From NCBI GenBank assembly GCA_004194705.1, contig SADC01000202.1, positions 186,001-250,000 of the forward strand: 64,000 nucleotides of DNA, in the 5' to 3' direction. The number at the start of each line of letters is the position of its first letter. Within the stretch, counting starts at the first letter, position 1. The notes under the pieces are model-generated. The model saw only the letters and a program-made list of their open reading frames with translations, was not told the origin of the DNA and did not search any database. Below are positions 33,565 through 45,818 of this stretch, piece by piece. Origin of the DNA: Ditylenchus dipsaci (Eukaryota; Nematoda; Chromadorea; Rhabditida; Anguinidae). The position numbers and the translations under genes were made by a program.

Positions 33565-34365
33565 GAAACTTTATATACGCATCGCCTTTTGTCGAAAGTT
33601 CTAGTCCCTCTGGGGGTGTTTTAATTTAATTTTTAGTAAGTTTTTTGACTTTCAGGTCCAAAAATCATCGAGCAATCGATTGCAACCATTTCCATCACTG
33701 CTTTGCTGTCATCAACTGCCTCAATTTTGCGATTTTGGCAAATTACCACCAAAATTAGAGGAAACCAGCCAAAATGATGCGTATTTAGACTAATATAGCC
33801 TCAGCCTCCGCCAAATTTATTTGTTTGCTCACATGTTTAGTGACTTTCTAGAGTCAGAATTTCATGGCGAACAAGATAGAAATTTTTTAACACCAAAATC
33901 ACTTTCGGAAAACAAGATAGCTAGCGAAGGTTTGACAAGGAAGAATAGAGTACTATTGAGGGGAGGATTTCGTATTATTTAGGAATTGACTTTCATCGCG
34001 GTTTCAATTTATATTATTTTATACAACCGTATGCTGAAAATGACGGCAAGAAGCAGGGCTACATTTTGAGTGTAAGGTTGCAAATGAGTATGTAAATTAA
34101 AATTGGGGAAAAACGTCAGTTCCAGGATACTACCGAAAAGTACTGGTATAGTCCTATTGAGGATTTCACCGAATCGGATTTTTTATATTTTAGCCCTAAC
34201 TTTCTACCAACTTTTCATCTGTATGATAGCTCAAATGAAAGCCCAGAACCTAGGCTACATTTTGACACTAAACTTGTAAATAAAAGGATAAAAAAATAAA
34301 GTCTGCAGCCAGTGGTAGTCGGACCTGTGACTTAAGGCGATGCGTATATAAAGTTTAACTGCCGA
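33565..34365. repeat. Foldback/dispersed repeat, TATATACGCATCGCC ends
   Basis: AAACTTTATATACGCATCGC at left is inverted at 34363. Internal sequence (CTACATTTTGAGTGTAAGG, AACGTCAGTTCCAGGATAC, ATTTCACCGAAT) recurs at 48660-48910. The right end contains a tRNA-like B box (CACAGGTCCGACTACCAC, minus strand). Confidence 0.6.
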
Positions 34366-34465
34366 CTGTCCACTGCGACCGTTCCAACTGCCGACCAATT
34401 AACAAATTTTGCCAAAAGAATGGTTTTCTTTTTTGGGTGAGAAAAGCAAATGCTCAAAGGTACTA

Positions 34466-34642
34466 CAGTCGAGTCTCGATTTAACGATCACCCGATTTAA
34501 CGATCACCTTCGATTTAACGATCACCTGGATCGGTCCCTTCAATAATAAATTCCGTCAAATTACCCTCGATTCAACGATCACTCTCGATTTAACGATCAC
34601 CTGGGTCGGTCCCAGGGTGATCGTTAAATCGAGACTCGACTG
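34466..34642. mobile_element. Tigger-like MITE, variable box TAACGATCACC
   Basis: CAGTCGAGTCTCGATTTAAC and its inverse between TA duplications. ATTTAACGATCACC is repeated four times at left, and the centre has the conserved GGGTCGGTCCCAGGG. Confidence 0.85.
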
Positions 34643-34745
34643 TATACCTTTTTTCAAGCTGCGTAGGCGTTTGTGTACAAATGGTAAGGTTTATACATTT
34701 TTTTAACTGACGTTGGCATATCCTTTTAGGTCAAAAAGGCAAATA

Positions 34746-35968
34746 CAGTTGCGGAAAAAAGTTACCGCCCGATCAGAATTTCCACATTTTTTTGAGAAAA
34801 ACTGTTTGAATTTAATTATTTTTCAAACGGAAAGGGAAAACGAAATAGACAGTCTTGTAGAGAATTTCACGCTCTACAAAACTGGTATTTTTTGTTCAAA
34901 AGATTCATTTAAAATTTATGCGAAAAAAATCGGAAAGTTTGAAACAATGCAAAAATAAGGTCACGAAAAAAGTTACGCCCGATAACATTTTGATCTTTTT
35001 TACATGCTTGTCTTCAATGGTGAAAGATTACAGCATACATTTTTTAAGAGCCCTGAATTTTAGCTGCAATTTAGAAGGTCAAGCTTTTGCTTTAAATTGT
35101 TCTGAGAAAACTTATGACCATCAACATAAAAGTGTCGACTTTTAGTTAAAATCAAAGTAAATGTAAGGAAAATGGTTGTTCGGTCACGTAAATACAAGCC
35201 TTTCTTGAAAATTTTAATATCAAAAGCTAGCATTTAATGCATTTTCTAAAAGCTCTTTTATTTATCTACCAAATGGCATGTCGACTGCTCTTTTAGAATT
35301 AGACAGGGCTAAGAAACGGATGGTTGGAAGTTGGAAGAGTTATAAAACTCCTCTTTTTACTTCATTTTGGTACATTTTGTTTTTTCCAACTTCAACCATC
35401 CGTTTCTTAGCCCTGTCTAATTCTAAAAGAGCAGTCGACATGCCATTTGGTAGATAATATAAAGAGCTTTAGAAAATGCATTAAATGCTAGCTTTTGATA
35501 TTAAATTTTCAAGAAAGGCTTGTATTTACGTGACCGAACAACCATTTTCCTTACATTTACTTTGATTTTGACTAAAAGTCGACACTTTTATGTTGATGGT
35601 CATAAGTTTTCTCAGAACAATTTAAAGCAAAAGCTTGACCTTCTAAATTGCAGCTAAAATTCAGGGCTCTTAAAAAATGTATGCTGTAATCTTTCACCAT
35701 TGAAGACAAGCATGTAAAAAAGATCAAAATGTTATCGGGCGGTAACTTTTTTCGTGACCTTATTTTTGCATTGTTTCAACTTTGCGATTTTTTTGCATAA
35801 TTTTAAATGAATCTTTTGAACAAAAATACCAGTTTTGTAGAGCGTGAAATTCTCTACAAGACTGTCTATTTCGTTTTCCCTTTCCGTTTGAAAAATAATT
35901 AAATTCAAACAGTTTTTCTCAAAAAAATGTGGAAATTCTGATCGGGCGGTAACTTTTTTCCGCAACTG
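34746..35968. mobile_element. 1.2-kb palindromic Tc1-like element
   Basis: TA duplications flank CAGTTGCGGAAAAAAGTTAC and its inverse. The two arms of about 600 bp are nearly identical inverted copies around a centre at about 35357. A related internal box (CACGAAAAAAGTTACGCCC) sits about 215 bp in from each end. The ends resemble Tc1 TIRs. No transposase; open frames in the arms are mirror images. Confidence 0.8.
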
Positions 35969-36673
35969 TATGTCAAATATTTCTTTGGCATAGGGCAGTG
36001 TTTTTTTGATCTTCGTTTTTTAATGGGCGGCTTCAAAATCAGTGTTTGCTTTTTTTTAGTGAAACATAGTCAGGTTTTCTTTGAAATATTAGAAATTTCG
36101 AAGGCGCTCACTCAAAAAAAAGGAGATCTGGGAACCCTGAGGCATAGGGCATTTGAGTTACTCTGTGCCCTTTTTTTAAATTATAAAAAAATTTAACTTA
36201 GGCTCAGGCCTCAGGCTCAGGGCAGGCCAGCGTAAGCTAGCCGGGACTAAAAATTGTATTACGAACTGAAATACAAACGAAAATTCAAAGAAGGTGAGAA
36301 TTAGAAGAAGGGCACAAAGTAACTTAAACGACTACGCACCATTTCTTTGTAAAACATTTTGTAGTTCGAGAAACACGTTTGAGCGTTGAGTTCTCTTAAA
36401 GCGTTTGAGTTCTCTTAAAGGGCGCTGGCCTGCCCTGCGCCTAAGGTTTCGCTTGAGTTACAAAATGTATAAAACTTTGCATTCGTACGCGAACTTAGTT
36501 TGCGTGATAGGCAGTTGGGGGTCGGCAGTTAGAATGGTCGGCAGTTGTCCTTTTACCTCTTTTTCAGTCTTTTGATGGGTTTTCACAAATTTATGAGGCT
36601 TTATGGCATTTTTAGAAATAATGAATAAATAATTCAACATTATAATGTTTGTATATTATCTTGGTTCATTAAG

Positions 36674-36832
36674 ATGAATGATTTCAAGTGGACTAACGCC
36701 GATGTGATTGAAAATCTTCAGCAACTCACAGACGGGGACGTTACAAAGGAAGATGTCATCAACTTCTTCAAGCAGCAGTACAACAAGGCGTGCGCTCGAT
36801 CTACCGCCACATGCCCAAGAAACAACTGTTGA
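36674..36832 (+). CDS. Possible exon/short protein next to the MULE, unknown
   Basis: Open from ATG for 52 residues. MNDFKWTNADVIENLQQLTD then GDVTKEDVINFFKQQYNK looks like genuine acidic helical protein. After a one-base shift at about 36790 a second plausible stretch (VRSIYRHMPKKQLLIRT) follows. It could be a transposase fragment, a broken gene or a chance frame. It ends 88 bp before the MULE terminus. Confidence 0.3.
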   Translation: MNDFKWTNADVIENLQQLTDGDVTKEDVINFFKQQYNKACARSTATCPRNNC

Positions 36833-37789
36833 TCCGTACCTCAACGATGGAATTGTCGTGTAAGATTATATTGTGAGATTATACACATCACTTTCTTTTG
36901 CCTACTTCAAATTTCAAATGGTAAAACGACACTTCGCTATGAGGACAGTTCGCTATGGACAGTTCGCTATGATTTTTGAAATGGACAGTTCGCTATGGAC
37001 AGTTCGCTATGAATTTTGAAATGGACAGTTCGCTATGGACAGTTCGCTATGATTTTTTAATGTACAGTTCGCTATAACAGTTCGCTATGATTTTTTAACC
37101 GTCCTTTTCGCCAGCGAAAAATCAGTTGTAAATTGGGTACAATGGCACTTGACTTTTATAAAACGCTAAGAGAGTTGCTCTCTGGCTTTTTTTACAATAA
37201 AAATAGTTCTACCCTGGATTTTCTAGTTCTACCCTTAAAAATTTTGACACCAAAAATATTTGTACACCGTACTGCACTATCTCTTCGTTATCTCTTGCTA
37301 CATCTTTATGAAATTTCCGATGCATAGACGTAAGTTTTATACATTTGCACGCCCGTCCTAACTCACGATAGCTTGTCAGTTTAGTAATCACGTCAAAAGC
37401 CCCACATGCCAAATAGTTTCGAAAAACATTTTGGAGTCTTTTGTAGCTTGTCTTAACGGTCGCTTGCCCACCTTTTACCTTCCTATTTTATTTAACCAAA
37501 GAAAGAAAAACAAATGCGAGAAAACAATAAAGCAAAGAACAATAAGACAATAACACATTTTTTTTATTCTCATTCTTGCACTGCATCGAAGTGAGCGTGC
37601 ACATGTTAAGTCATACCCATGGGTCTATCATCGTTTAGCGAAGTGTTGACCTAAATAATCCATTTTATTAGGTTTTGAAAATTAAAACGGATATCCTGCT
37701 CGTATTTGGCGGAGAAGAAGACGAACTTTGTCTTCTCATAGCGGTACGCGACAATTCATCAGCTATCGTTCACAACTTATTTTGAGATA

Positions 37790-38118
37790 TGGATTGGACG
37801 TCCTGGTGGTGCTCGCCCGATGTTTTCAAATGAGCTCTCGAACTGCTTCGAATTAACAAAAGCCGGAAATTCCAAAACGACAAATTCCCTCGAGGCGTGG
37901 CACAACGCGTTGAAACTGGCTCTTGGATTTTCAGACGGCAAAAAACGAAATTTTGGAAGTGGCTGCGTCAGATGAAGAAGGAATGCAGTCTAAAAGAGGC
38001 TGAGCTAGTCCGACTCCAAAGTACACCGAAGAAGCTGAAGAGCGTTGACAAGCGAATTGCGTTGCAAAGGAAGCGTCTCGCAGAAGGCTACAATCCTGCA
38101 GAAATTTTGGATATTTGA
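37790..38118 (+). pseudogene. MULE transposase C-terminal remnant
   Basis: WIGRPGGARPMFSNELSNCF then TTNSLEAWHNALKLALG is followed, one frame over, by FWKWLRQMKKECSLKEAEL and NPAEILDI. This is the C-terminal pattern of MULE-type transposases (a TNN-x-EGWH-like block, then a W-containing helix and a basic coiled stretch). The frame changes at about 37925. The N-terminal catalytic part is not recognisable upstream. Confidence 0.65.
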
Positions 38119-38839
38119 AGAATCAAGGGAATTTAACTGTTTTGGATTTGTAGAATGTGTTCGTTTGTTGTTGAATAATTGAATCTTGTTGAAAGCTAAG
38201 AGTGAATAAAGACTGGTTGTTGTATGTCCTTGTACTTGATTGTTGGAGTGTGTTTGGGGATATGTTAATGTGGGAACGAAAAAATAGATATGGATGTACA
38301 TATGTACTGGTTGACTCTCCCATTAATAGTCCTTCCCTAGAGTTTTTTAACTGGTGTTTAGATAGTAAGAGATGGCTATTTATAGATAGTTTTGTAACAG
38401 CCAGTTAGAGATAGCCATATAGATAGTCGACAGAATTAGTTATTTTATTGTTCATTTCGTTCAGTGCGGAAAGTATTGTTTTTAGAAACACTAAAATACC
38501 AAAAATTATTTTCGAAACAAATCGCGCCAAGATCAATTGTTTCTCATTTGAATTTATTGTCAAATGACTTTTTGTCCATTTCTATTATTTCTCAAATAGT
38601 TTTTGTCCATTTCTGGGTGTGCCGACAATTTATCCCCAGAACAGACACGGACAAAATACCCTCACGCTACAATATCCCTACGGCCACGATCCCCGCGGCC
38701 ACAGTTTATTTATTGTACCCTGGTTGGAGAACTCAGGTAGTGTAGTGGTAGCCGGGTAGTAATATTTTCGTCTTGTAATGAACTTTTGAAATTTTAAACG
38801 TTTTTCTATGAACCAACTTCAGTTTTACTGGATAATCCA

Positions 38840-39170
38840 CGCGCCAACTAAACCAAGTGGTCGTCCACTTGGATCAAATTTTTTTTCACGTTTTTCATGT
38901 TCCAAAACTTATATTCTGGACTAATTCGGGCATGCCGAAGATGGTTTGATAATAGTAAAACAAGGCTTCGTATGGTATTTTCTCAGTACTATAGGATAAC
39001 TGATTTGACAAAACTTAATTTCACCAAAACTCAAGAAATACCCTGCAATACAGAATTTTACTATTATCAAACCATCTTCAGCATGCTTGAATTAATCCAG
39101 AAAGCAGTTTTTGGAACCTAAAAAAATTTGAATTTTTTTTTGAACCAAGTGGACGACCAGTAGGTTTGGT
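38840..39170. repeat. Foldback family with CCAAGTGGTCGTCCACTTGG core, copy 2
   Basis: AACCAAGTGGTCGTCCACTT at left and an altered inverse at about 39151-39170, with arms containing GATGGTTTGATAATAGTAAA and its inverse. It is related to 26690-27150 and nested in the MULE. Confidence 0.65.
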
Positions 39171-40411
39171 TGGTTCAGACTAAAAAATTTAAATCACCGC
39201 GAAACTTTTAGTGGAAGTGACAGTAAAACTAAGACTGAGAGGCAATTTTTTCCTATTTTGTACACACTGAGAGTGAGAGCGCAATTAAGAGTGAGAGTGA
39301 AAGAAAAATCCGCTAATTGGATACGAGCTTGAATAATTATAGCTGGTCAACGCCCTGGTAGTACTACCTGAGTACCACTTTATTGGTGCTACCACCTCCA
39401 TACTACTATCTGCACCCCCATGGAGTACGAAAGTGATTTAGAACCGGGTTGAATGAAAACGGGAGGAAAAGTTTTGCTTTAAAATATTCCGTTCGGCACA
39501 AATAATATTCAAAAGAACTTTATATCATTGTCCCGGCGATGAATTGTCCGTGTCCCTTCTCATAGGGCTTTAAGAGAATGAAATTATACTGATGGAGACG
39601 TGCCGCCAAAATGAGTTCCTTTGCATGTTCCTATTTGTCTCTTATAAGCCTCTCATTAGCCGCTGTTAGCCTCTTCTTGCTCTTTTCTTCGTCCTATTTG
39701 ACCTTCCTTGACCAAATCATCGGCTTAAAATGACTTAATATCCGGTGCCTTCACGCCCAAGACCTCTGCTTCTTTTTGATATGTTGACATCAGTCCAATT
39801 GCTTACACCTGAAACATGATAATGAATCTAGATCCAAATGGATGTTAAAATACCTCTTATATTTAATGTTTGTCTCACATGAAATGAGCCGGGCTAGGAC
39901 ACTTCGCTATGAGGACAGTCCGCTTATCTATAGTATGGACGAATAAATAGAACATGGTAAAAATTTAGACAACCATACCTTGAACAGCTCTTTTGGACCT
40001 TCACAGAAATGAGTGGCGATGTTTCCTCAACCATCCGGGCTAGCGTCTTGTTACCACAGGTCCACCTCTGGTTAGCTTGCGGGCGCCACATTGTAATAAC
40101 ACCTTAAATTATTGTCATTGAAGTAAATTATAGCAACACAGACCGAAAGAAATACAGAAAAAGTAGAAGACTAAAACGAAAAAGAAAGAAAAATTTTGAC
40201 TGCAAAATATCCGAAAACATGTGACAACAACAGGATGACAAGGAGACTGCAGTGTGATATTTGGTCGGCTTCATGAACTAATTGCCTCTAAGATTCTGTA
40301 TTGTAACTCATTCACTTCAGATTCACCGAGAGTCATTTGAATGGAAAGTATTAAGTGAGTGAGCATAGAGGATCCTAGACACAAAAAATGATGAGAAATA
40401 ATCATTAATTA

Positions 40412-40760
40412 AAAACCATAGCGAACTGTCCATAGCGAACTGTCCATTTCAAAATCATAGCGAACTGTCCATAGCGAACTGTCCATTTCAAAAATCATAG
40501 CGAACTGTCCATAGCGAACTGTCCATTTCAAAAATCATAGCGAACTGTCCATAGCGAACTGTCCATTTCAAAAATCATAGCGAACTGTCCACAGCGAACT
40601 GTCCATTTCAAAAATCATAGCGAACTGTCCATAGCGAACTGTCCATTTCAAAAATCATAGCGAACTGTCCACAGCGAACTGTCCATTTCAAAAATCATAG
40701 CGAACTGTCCATTTCAAAAATCATAGCGAACTGTCCATAGCGAACTGTCCTCATAGCGAA
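40412..40760. repeat. 38-bp tandem array (right MULE terminus)
   Basis: About nine units of CATAGCGAACTGTCC pairs separated by ATTTCAAAAATCATAG. It is the inverse of 36926-37098. Confidence 0.9.
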
Positions 40761-40854
40761 GTGTCCTAGCCCCATTTCAAATGTGAAGCGTCGAGAATGC
40801 AAGTTTCGTGGCTTATACTGGGGAGCGTGGCACCGGAGACATTCTGGTTGTAAA

Positions 40855-40940
40855 CTGTATGAATCTAACCAACCAAGCCCCTGCGTCCCCTTCGGGGCGC
40901 AGGGGCTTGGTTGTTTGGGGTTGAGATGCGCACACCCACG
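40855..40940. repeat. Dispersed GC-hairpin repeat, copy 4 (short)
   Basis: AAGCCCCTGCGTCCCCTTCG and GGGCGCAGGGGCTTGG hairpin followed by GAGATGCGCACACCCACG. It is joined to a GGTGGC-rich stretch (40955-41055). Confidence 0.65.
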
Positions 40941-41399
40941 TACAGTGTGGTAAATCCACCGGTGGTGGTGGGTTTTTTTTAGGTAGCCACGGTGGCGGTG
41001 GGTGGCAAGCACATCGGTGGTGGTGGCGGTGGGTGGCAGAACACATCGGTGGCAGTTTTGGTGACTAAATGTTCAGATTTTTTCAAAAATTTCAGTAGAT
41101 TTTGCTTGTTTTAGATTTTTTCTTAATTTTTTTAAGTTTTGCACAATCAGACATAGTGTTGAACTTAACGGTTTTTATCATTAAATGACAGGAGGAAAAG
41201 CTGAATATTTATGGAGCACAGTACGTTTCAACAACAACATTTTTTTAAAGTTGGCGCTACTTGGATATAACCCCCCCCCCCCAAATCAACTTTTTTAAAA
41301 GTGTTTCCAAAACCCTATTTGACCAAAAATGACCTTACGAGTTCAAAAAAGGCATTATTTTGAGTTCTGCTCATTAAAAATTGAGTTTCAGGACCACCC

Positions 41400-44300
41400 A
41401 AAATGACAAAGCTTTTTTCTGGAGCAAAAAGACTTTTATTTGGAGCAAAAAGACTTTTTTTGGGTCAAAAAAACTTTTTTTGGAGCAAATTGGCTTTCTT
41501 TTGGTGCAAATTTTTTTAGTTGTAATTCTGCATTCCCTTTTATTTTTCTAACACGTAAAGTATGTTTTTGGGATTAAACTATTTTTGGGGGTTTTACTAA
41601 GAAGCGGTTAAATTTTTGCGAGAAAAATCGATTGAGCGGATCAGAATTCCAGTCAGATGGACTTTATCGCTCAGAAACTTAGCTTGTGGGCTGCACCCAA
41701 TGGGCCGTGTCCGTATCCGTGTCCGCAAACACGGACCGTTTTAAGGACTGAAATACGGATAAATTATTTTCCACCTGTTTTTGCCGAAAGTCGAGATTTT
41801 TAATAATTCTATTATTATGCCGTTAAATTATAAGAAAAGATGTTTGTAAAACTTTTTCTGCCAGAAACCCATTTTTAACCAAAACAACTTTTGGCCAAAA
41901 ACTTGACTTTTTTCCAGGGAAATTACAGAAACACAATCTAAATAGGCACAATGGACATAGTTAAACTTAGATATATGGTTCTCTCCAATAAAGGGACCGC
42001 ATAAGCTCAATTTGATTGGTTTTACTTTGAATGTTGCAAATCATCTCCTGAAATAGTGGTCTTAAAATATAACCCTTTGACTTAGAAAAGTTTGGGGACT
42101 GACATTGATAGTATTGCGGTTTGTATTTCATTAATGGCAGATCAGATGCCTAGACATTCATTTGAGCAAATCTTTGTGTTAAAAAATCTGGACAAGATTT
42201 CAGAAATTACCGAGATAAAGTCAACTTTATAGCATTTTGGAAATTGGACAATGGATAAATCCATTGGATAATCTACACACCAACCAAACCAAGTGGTGGT
42301 CCATTTGGTGTGAAATTCTTTTACATATTTTTCGGCTTCCAAACCTGTTTTTGTATTTTTTGATAACAATTTAGCATTAGGTACCAATACCCAGGTACTA
42401 CTACTTAGGAACTTCCACCTGAGTCCCGATAATTAGGCATTGCAATTTGGACTGACACCTCAGTACAACTTAGGTACGACAGCCTGAGAACCGCCTGGAT
42501 GCCCATGGGGTATGAAACTATTACAGAACTGGGGTTCCTGCAAGTCAAATCGTTGTTTTAGCATTATAAAAACGTGTTCAGGAGACAATTCTGAATAAGG
42601 TACAATGATTTTTAATTACTTCAACCTAACTCCAGAATTTTAGATTCTGGAGGTGGATAACCATATAAGGGAGCTACCAGGTGGTTTCCTACACCCTCAG
42701 GCTCACCTTGGTGACTGACTGTTTTTCGAGAAAATATAATGTCTGCTACCACCAGGATTCAAACCTGTAACCCCAAAATTCGGAGGGTAAATTTGCCGGA
42801 GGTGAATTTAGCAGCGGGGGAATTTACCACCGCCCTTAGTGACCAATCACATGAACCAAAAAGAGCCATCGTTGATTTTTTCGCTATGTTTTGCTGTGAT
42901 AATTATGCTTGTCGTTGCTTTTTTCAATTTTCAAAAATAAAATTGTGTGCAAAAATCCGTATTCGACACGGGCCGTATGAAAAACACGGTCTGTGCCAAA
43001 AATTATGGACCCTGCATTCTGTGTTTTCACAATAATTTTTTCCGATGTTTTTTACAGGAATGCTTCTCATAAATTTGGCGTTTGAATAAATTAAAAGTGG
43101 CACTCAAAAAAATAAATGTACCTGCTAACTAAAAACGGTCCGTGTTTGCGGACACGGATACGGACATGGCCCATTGGTGCAGCCCATAAGCTAAGTTTCT
43201 GAGCGATAAAGTCCATCTGACTGGAATTCTGTTCCGCTCAATCGATTTTCTCGCAAAAATTTAACCGCTTCTTAGTAAAACCCCCAAAAAATAGTTTAAT
43301 CCCCAAAAACATACTTTACGTGTTAGAAAAATAAAAGGAATGCAGAATTACAACTAAAAAATTTGCACCAAAAGAAAGCCAATTTGCTCCAAAAAAAGTT
43401 TTTTGACCCAAAAAAAAGTCTTTTGCCCCAAAAAAAAGTCCTTTTGCTCCAAAAAAAAGTCTTTTTGAACCAAAAATATTTTTTGGTTCGATTTAATCGA
43501 TTTAAATCGATTGAGCGGAACAGAATTCCAGTCAGATGGACTTTATCGCTCAGAACTTAGCTTATGGGCTGCACCAATGGGCCATGTCCGTATCCGTGTC
43601 CGCAAACACGGATCGTTTCTTAGTTAGCAGGTACATTTATTTCACACCAAATGGACCACCACTTGGTTTGGTTGGTGTGTAGATTATCCAATGGATTTAT
43701 CCATTGTCCAATTTCCAAAATGCTATAAAGTTGACTTTATCTCGGTAATTTCTGAAATCTTCTCCAGATTTTTTAACACAAAGATTTGCTCAAATGAATG
43801 TCTAGGCATCTGATCTGCCATTAATGAAATACAAACCGCAATACTATCAATGTCAGTCCCCAAACTTTTCTAAGTCAAAGGGTTATATTTTAAGACCACT
43901 ATTTCAGGAGATGATTTTGCAACATTCAAAGTAAAACCAATCAAATTGAGCTTATGCGGTCCCTTTATTGGAGAGAACCATATATCTAAGTTTAACTATG
44001 TCCATTGTGCCTATTTAGATTGTGTTTCTGTAATTTCCCTGGAAAAAAGTCAAGTTTTTGGCCAAAAGTTGTTTTGGTTAAAAATGGGTTCTGGCAGAAA
44101 AAGTTTTACAAACATCTTTTCTTATAATTTAACGGCATAATAATAGAATTATTAAAAATCTCGACTTTCGGCAAAAACAGGTGGAAATAATTTATCCGTA
44201 TTTCAGTCCTTAAAACGGTCCGTGTTTGCGGACACGGATACGGACACGGCCCATTGGGTGCAGCCCACAAGCTAAGTTTCTGAGCGATAAAGTCCATCTG

Positions 44301-44610
44301 ACTGGAATTCTGATCCGCTCAATCGATTTTTCTCGCAAAAATTTAACCGCTTCTTAGTAAAACCCCCAAAAAATAGTTTAATCCCCAAAAACATACTTTA
44401 CGTGTTAGAAAAATAAAAGGAATGCAGAATTACAACTAAAAAAATTTGCACCAAAAGAAAGCCAATTTGCTCCAAAAAAAGTTTTTTGACCCAAAAAAAG
44501 TCTTTTTGCCCCAAAAAAAAGTCTTTTTGCTCCAGAAAAAGTTTTTTTGACCCAAAAAAGTCTTTTTGCTCCAAATAAAAGTCTTTTTGCTACAGAAAAA
44601 AAGCTTTGTC
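41400..44610. repeat. 3.2-kb inverted repeat with arms of about 0.95 kb
   Basis: The left arm at about 41400-42325 is inverted at 43637-44610: GGACTTTATCGCTCAGAA, GGGCCGTGTCCGTATCC, CATATATCTAAGTTTAAC and ACTTGGTTTGGTTGGTG occur in mirror order. The loop carries another inverted copy of part of the arm (43125-43475). The outer flanks resemble the ends of the 7136-7829 element (GGCGCTACTTGGATATAACC at 41253). No gene; Lys/Phe-rich frames come from AAAAAGTCTTTTTG runs. Confidence 0.8.
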
Positions 44611-44719
44611 CACTCAAAATCAACCATTTTGACCATTTTTAAAAAGATTTAGGTCTGTATTTGGGTGGAAATAGACCGAAAAAGGCCAATTTTGAACAAA
44701 CAAAAAAAGATGTTGAATA

Positions 44720-44935
44720 ATAGGGCCTACCGCATAAATAAACTCTGGTAGGCATGCTTTTTCATGCATCCAGAGTCACTTTCGAGTGATTTGTGTCTAA
44801 GGTATGTGAGTGTGCGCATCTCAACCACAAGCTACCGAGTCCTTCTGCGCCCCCAAAGGGTCTCCTGCGCCCAAAGGTCTCCTGCGCCCCCAAAGGGGCG
44901 CAGGAGACTTGGTTGTTACTCACCTTAGACATAAT
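44720..44935. repeat. Dispersed GC-hairpin repeat, copy 5
   Basis: Inverse orientation: GGGCCTACCGCATAAAT, AGTCACTTTCGAGTGATTT, GTCTAAGGTATGTGAGTG, then CTCCTGCGCCCCCAAAGG with the GCGCC block triplicated. A partial sixth copy (TGGATGCATAAAACAATATG, GGTAGGCCCCAG) lies at 45415-45475. Confidence 0.7.
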
Positions 44936-45818
44936 TCCGAGCAAGACTCTCGATCGAAAATGCATTTAGAGGCCTTTTTTGCCAAGTCTCATAATGAAAA
45001 ACATGGTAAAACAGGTTAAAAGTCGAAATTTCAAAAAGCTCAAAACTCAATTTTTTATTGACAAGAACTTAAAATAATGTTTTTTTCGAACTCCTGAGGC
45101 CATTTTAGGTCCATATAGGGTGTTTAGACCCGAACTTCTGAAAAAAAACGAGGTTTTCCAAACTAAAATAAGCGTTTTTTTTTGGAACTTGATTTCCAAC
45201 TTTCGACTGTAATAAAAGCATTAACCTGTTAGTTGCAATTTTCGCGCTTTTTTGCCCTTTTCCGTCGTTTCCGGAAGTGGTGCGTTGTGGTGACAGCCAC
45301 CGGTGGGCACTGGTGGCGGTGGCAGGCACACTTGCTGGTGGCGATGGTGCTGGGGGTGGCTATTTTTGTACTTTCACCACGCTGCCCACGTACCTCAGAC
45401 AACAATCACTCGGAGTAACTCTGGATGCATAAAACAATATGCATACCAGAGTTTATTTATGCGGTAGGCCCCAGCTAACAAAGCTATGTTCAAATTCGAT
45501 CTTTTTTTGGCTTTTTTAAGATATATAGGTACCCTTTTTGGTTTAATTGCCTTGGGGACGAAGGCAGTTGGTCAACCTTTGGTAACTAACTTTAAAAAAA
45601 CTTCACTTTTAAGTGCGGAAATTGAATTAAATTAAGAAACAACTTTTTTTTATCGTTTCTGGCGTATAAAAATTACATAGGAGACGTTTAAACCCTATTT
45701 ACAGTTAACCAAAAAAGGGGCCCCCAAGTGCACAAGTGCCAAAAGTCTATCACCCTTCAGCCAACTCGCAAAAAACCAATTTTAAGGGGCTCCTGGCCAC
45801 TCCAGGGTGGGTTCTGAG

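Larger units (their letters stand above)
36920..40773 (+). mobile_element. Mutator-like (MULE) transposon, tandem-repeat termini
   Basis: A perfect 9-bp duplication ATTTCAAAT flanks the element (36911-36919 and 40774-40782). Ends are GGTAAAACGACACTTCGC and the inverse of GGGGCTAGGACACTTCGC. Both ends then carry tandem copies of GGACAGTTCGCTATGG with ATTTTTGAAAT spacers: about 170 bp at left (36926-37098), about 360 bp at right (40412-40760), period about 38 bp. A stray terminus-like copy lies at 39895. MULE transposase remains are at 37790-38118. A palindrome of another family (38840-39170) is nested inside. The rest of the interior shows no gene. Confidence 0.85.

Noticed and set aside
34713..35965. 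Repeated 70-80 residue frame on both strands
   Set aside because: It is the same arm of the Tc1-like palindrome read twice; no transposase motif.
36926..37098. Regular short repeats resembling a CRISPR array (also 40412-40760)
   Set aside because: The spacers are themselves repeated, the genome is eukaryotic, and the two arrays are inverted termini of a MULE.
37897..38118. Independent small basic protein
   Set aside because: It is the C-terminal part of the MULE transposase in a shifted frame.
43363..44623. Lys/Gln- and Phe/Leu-rich frames
   Set aside because: They arise from AAAAAGTCTTTTTGC runs in the arms of the 3.2-kb inverted repeat and appear in mirror positions.
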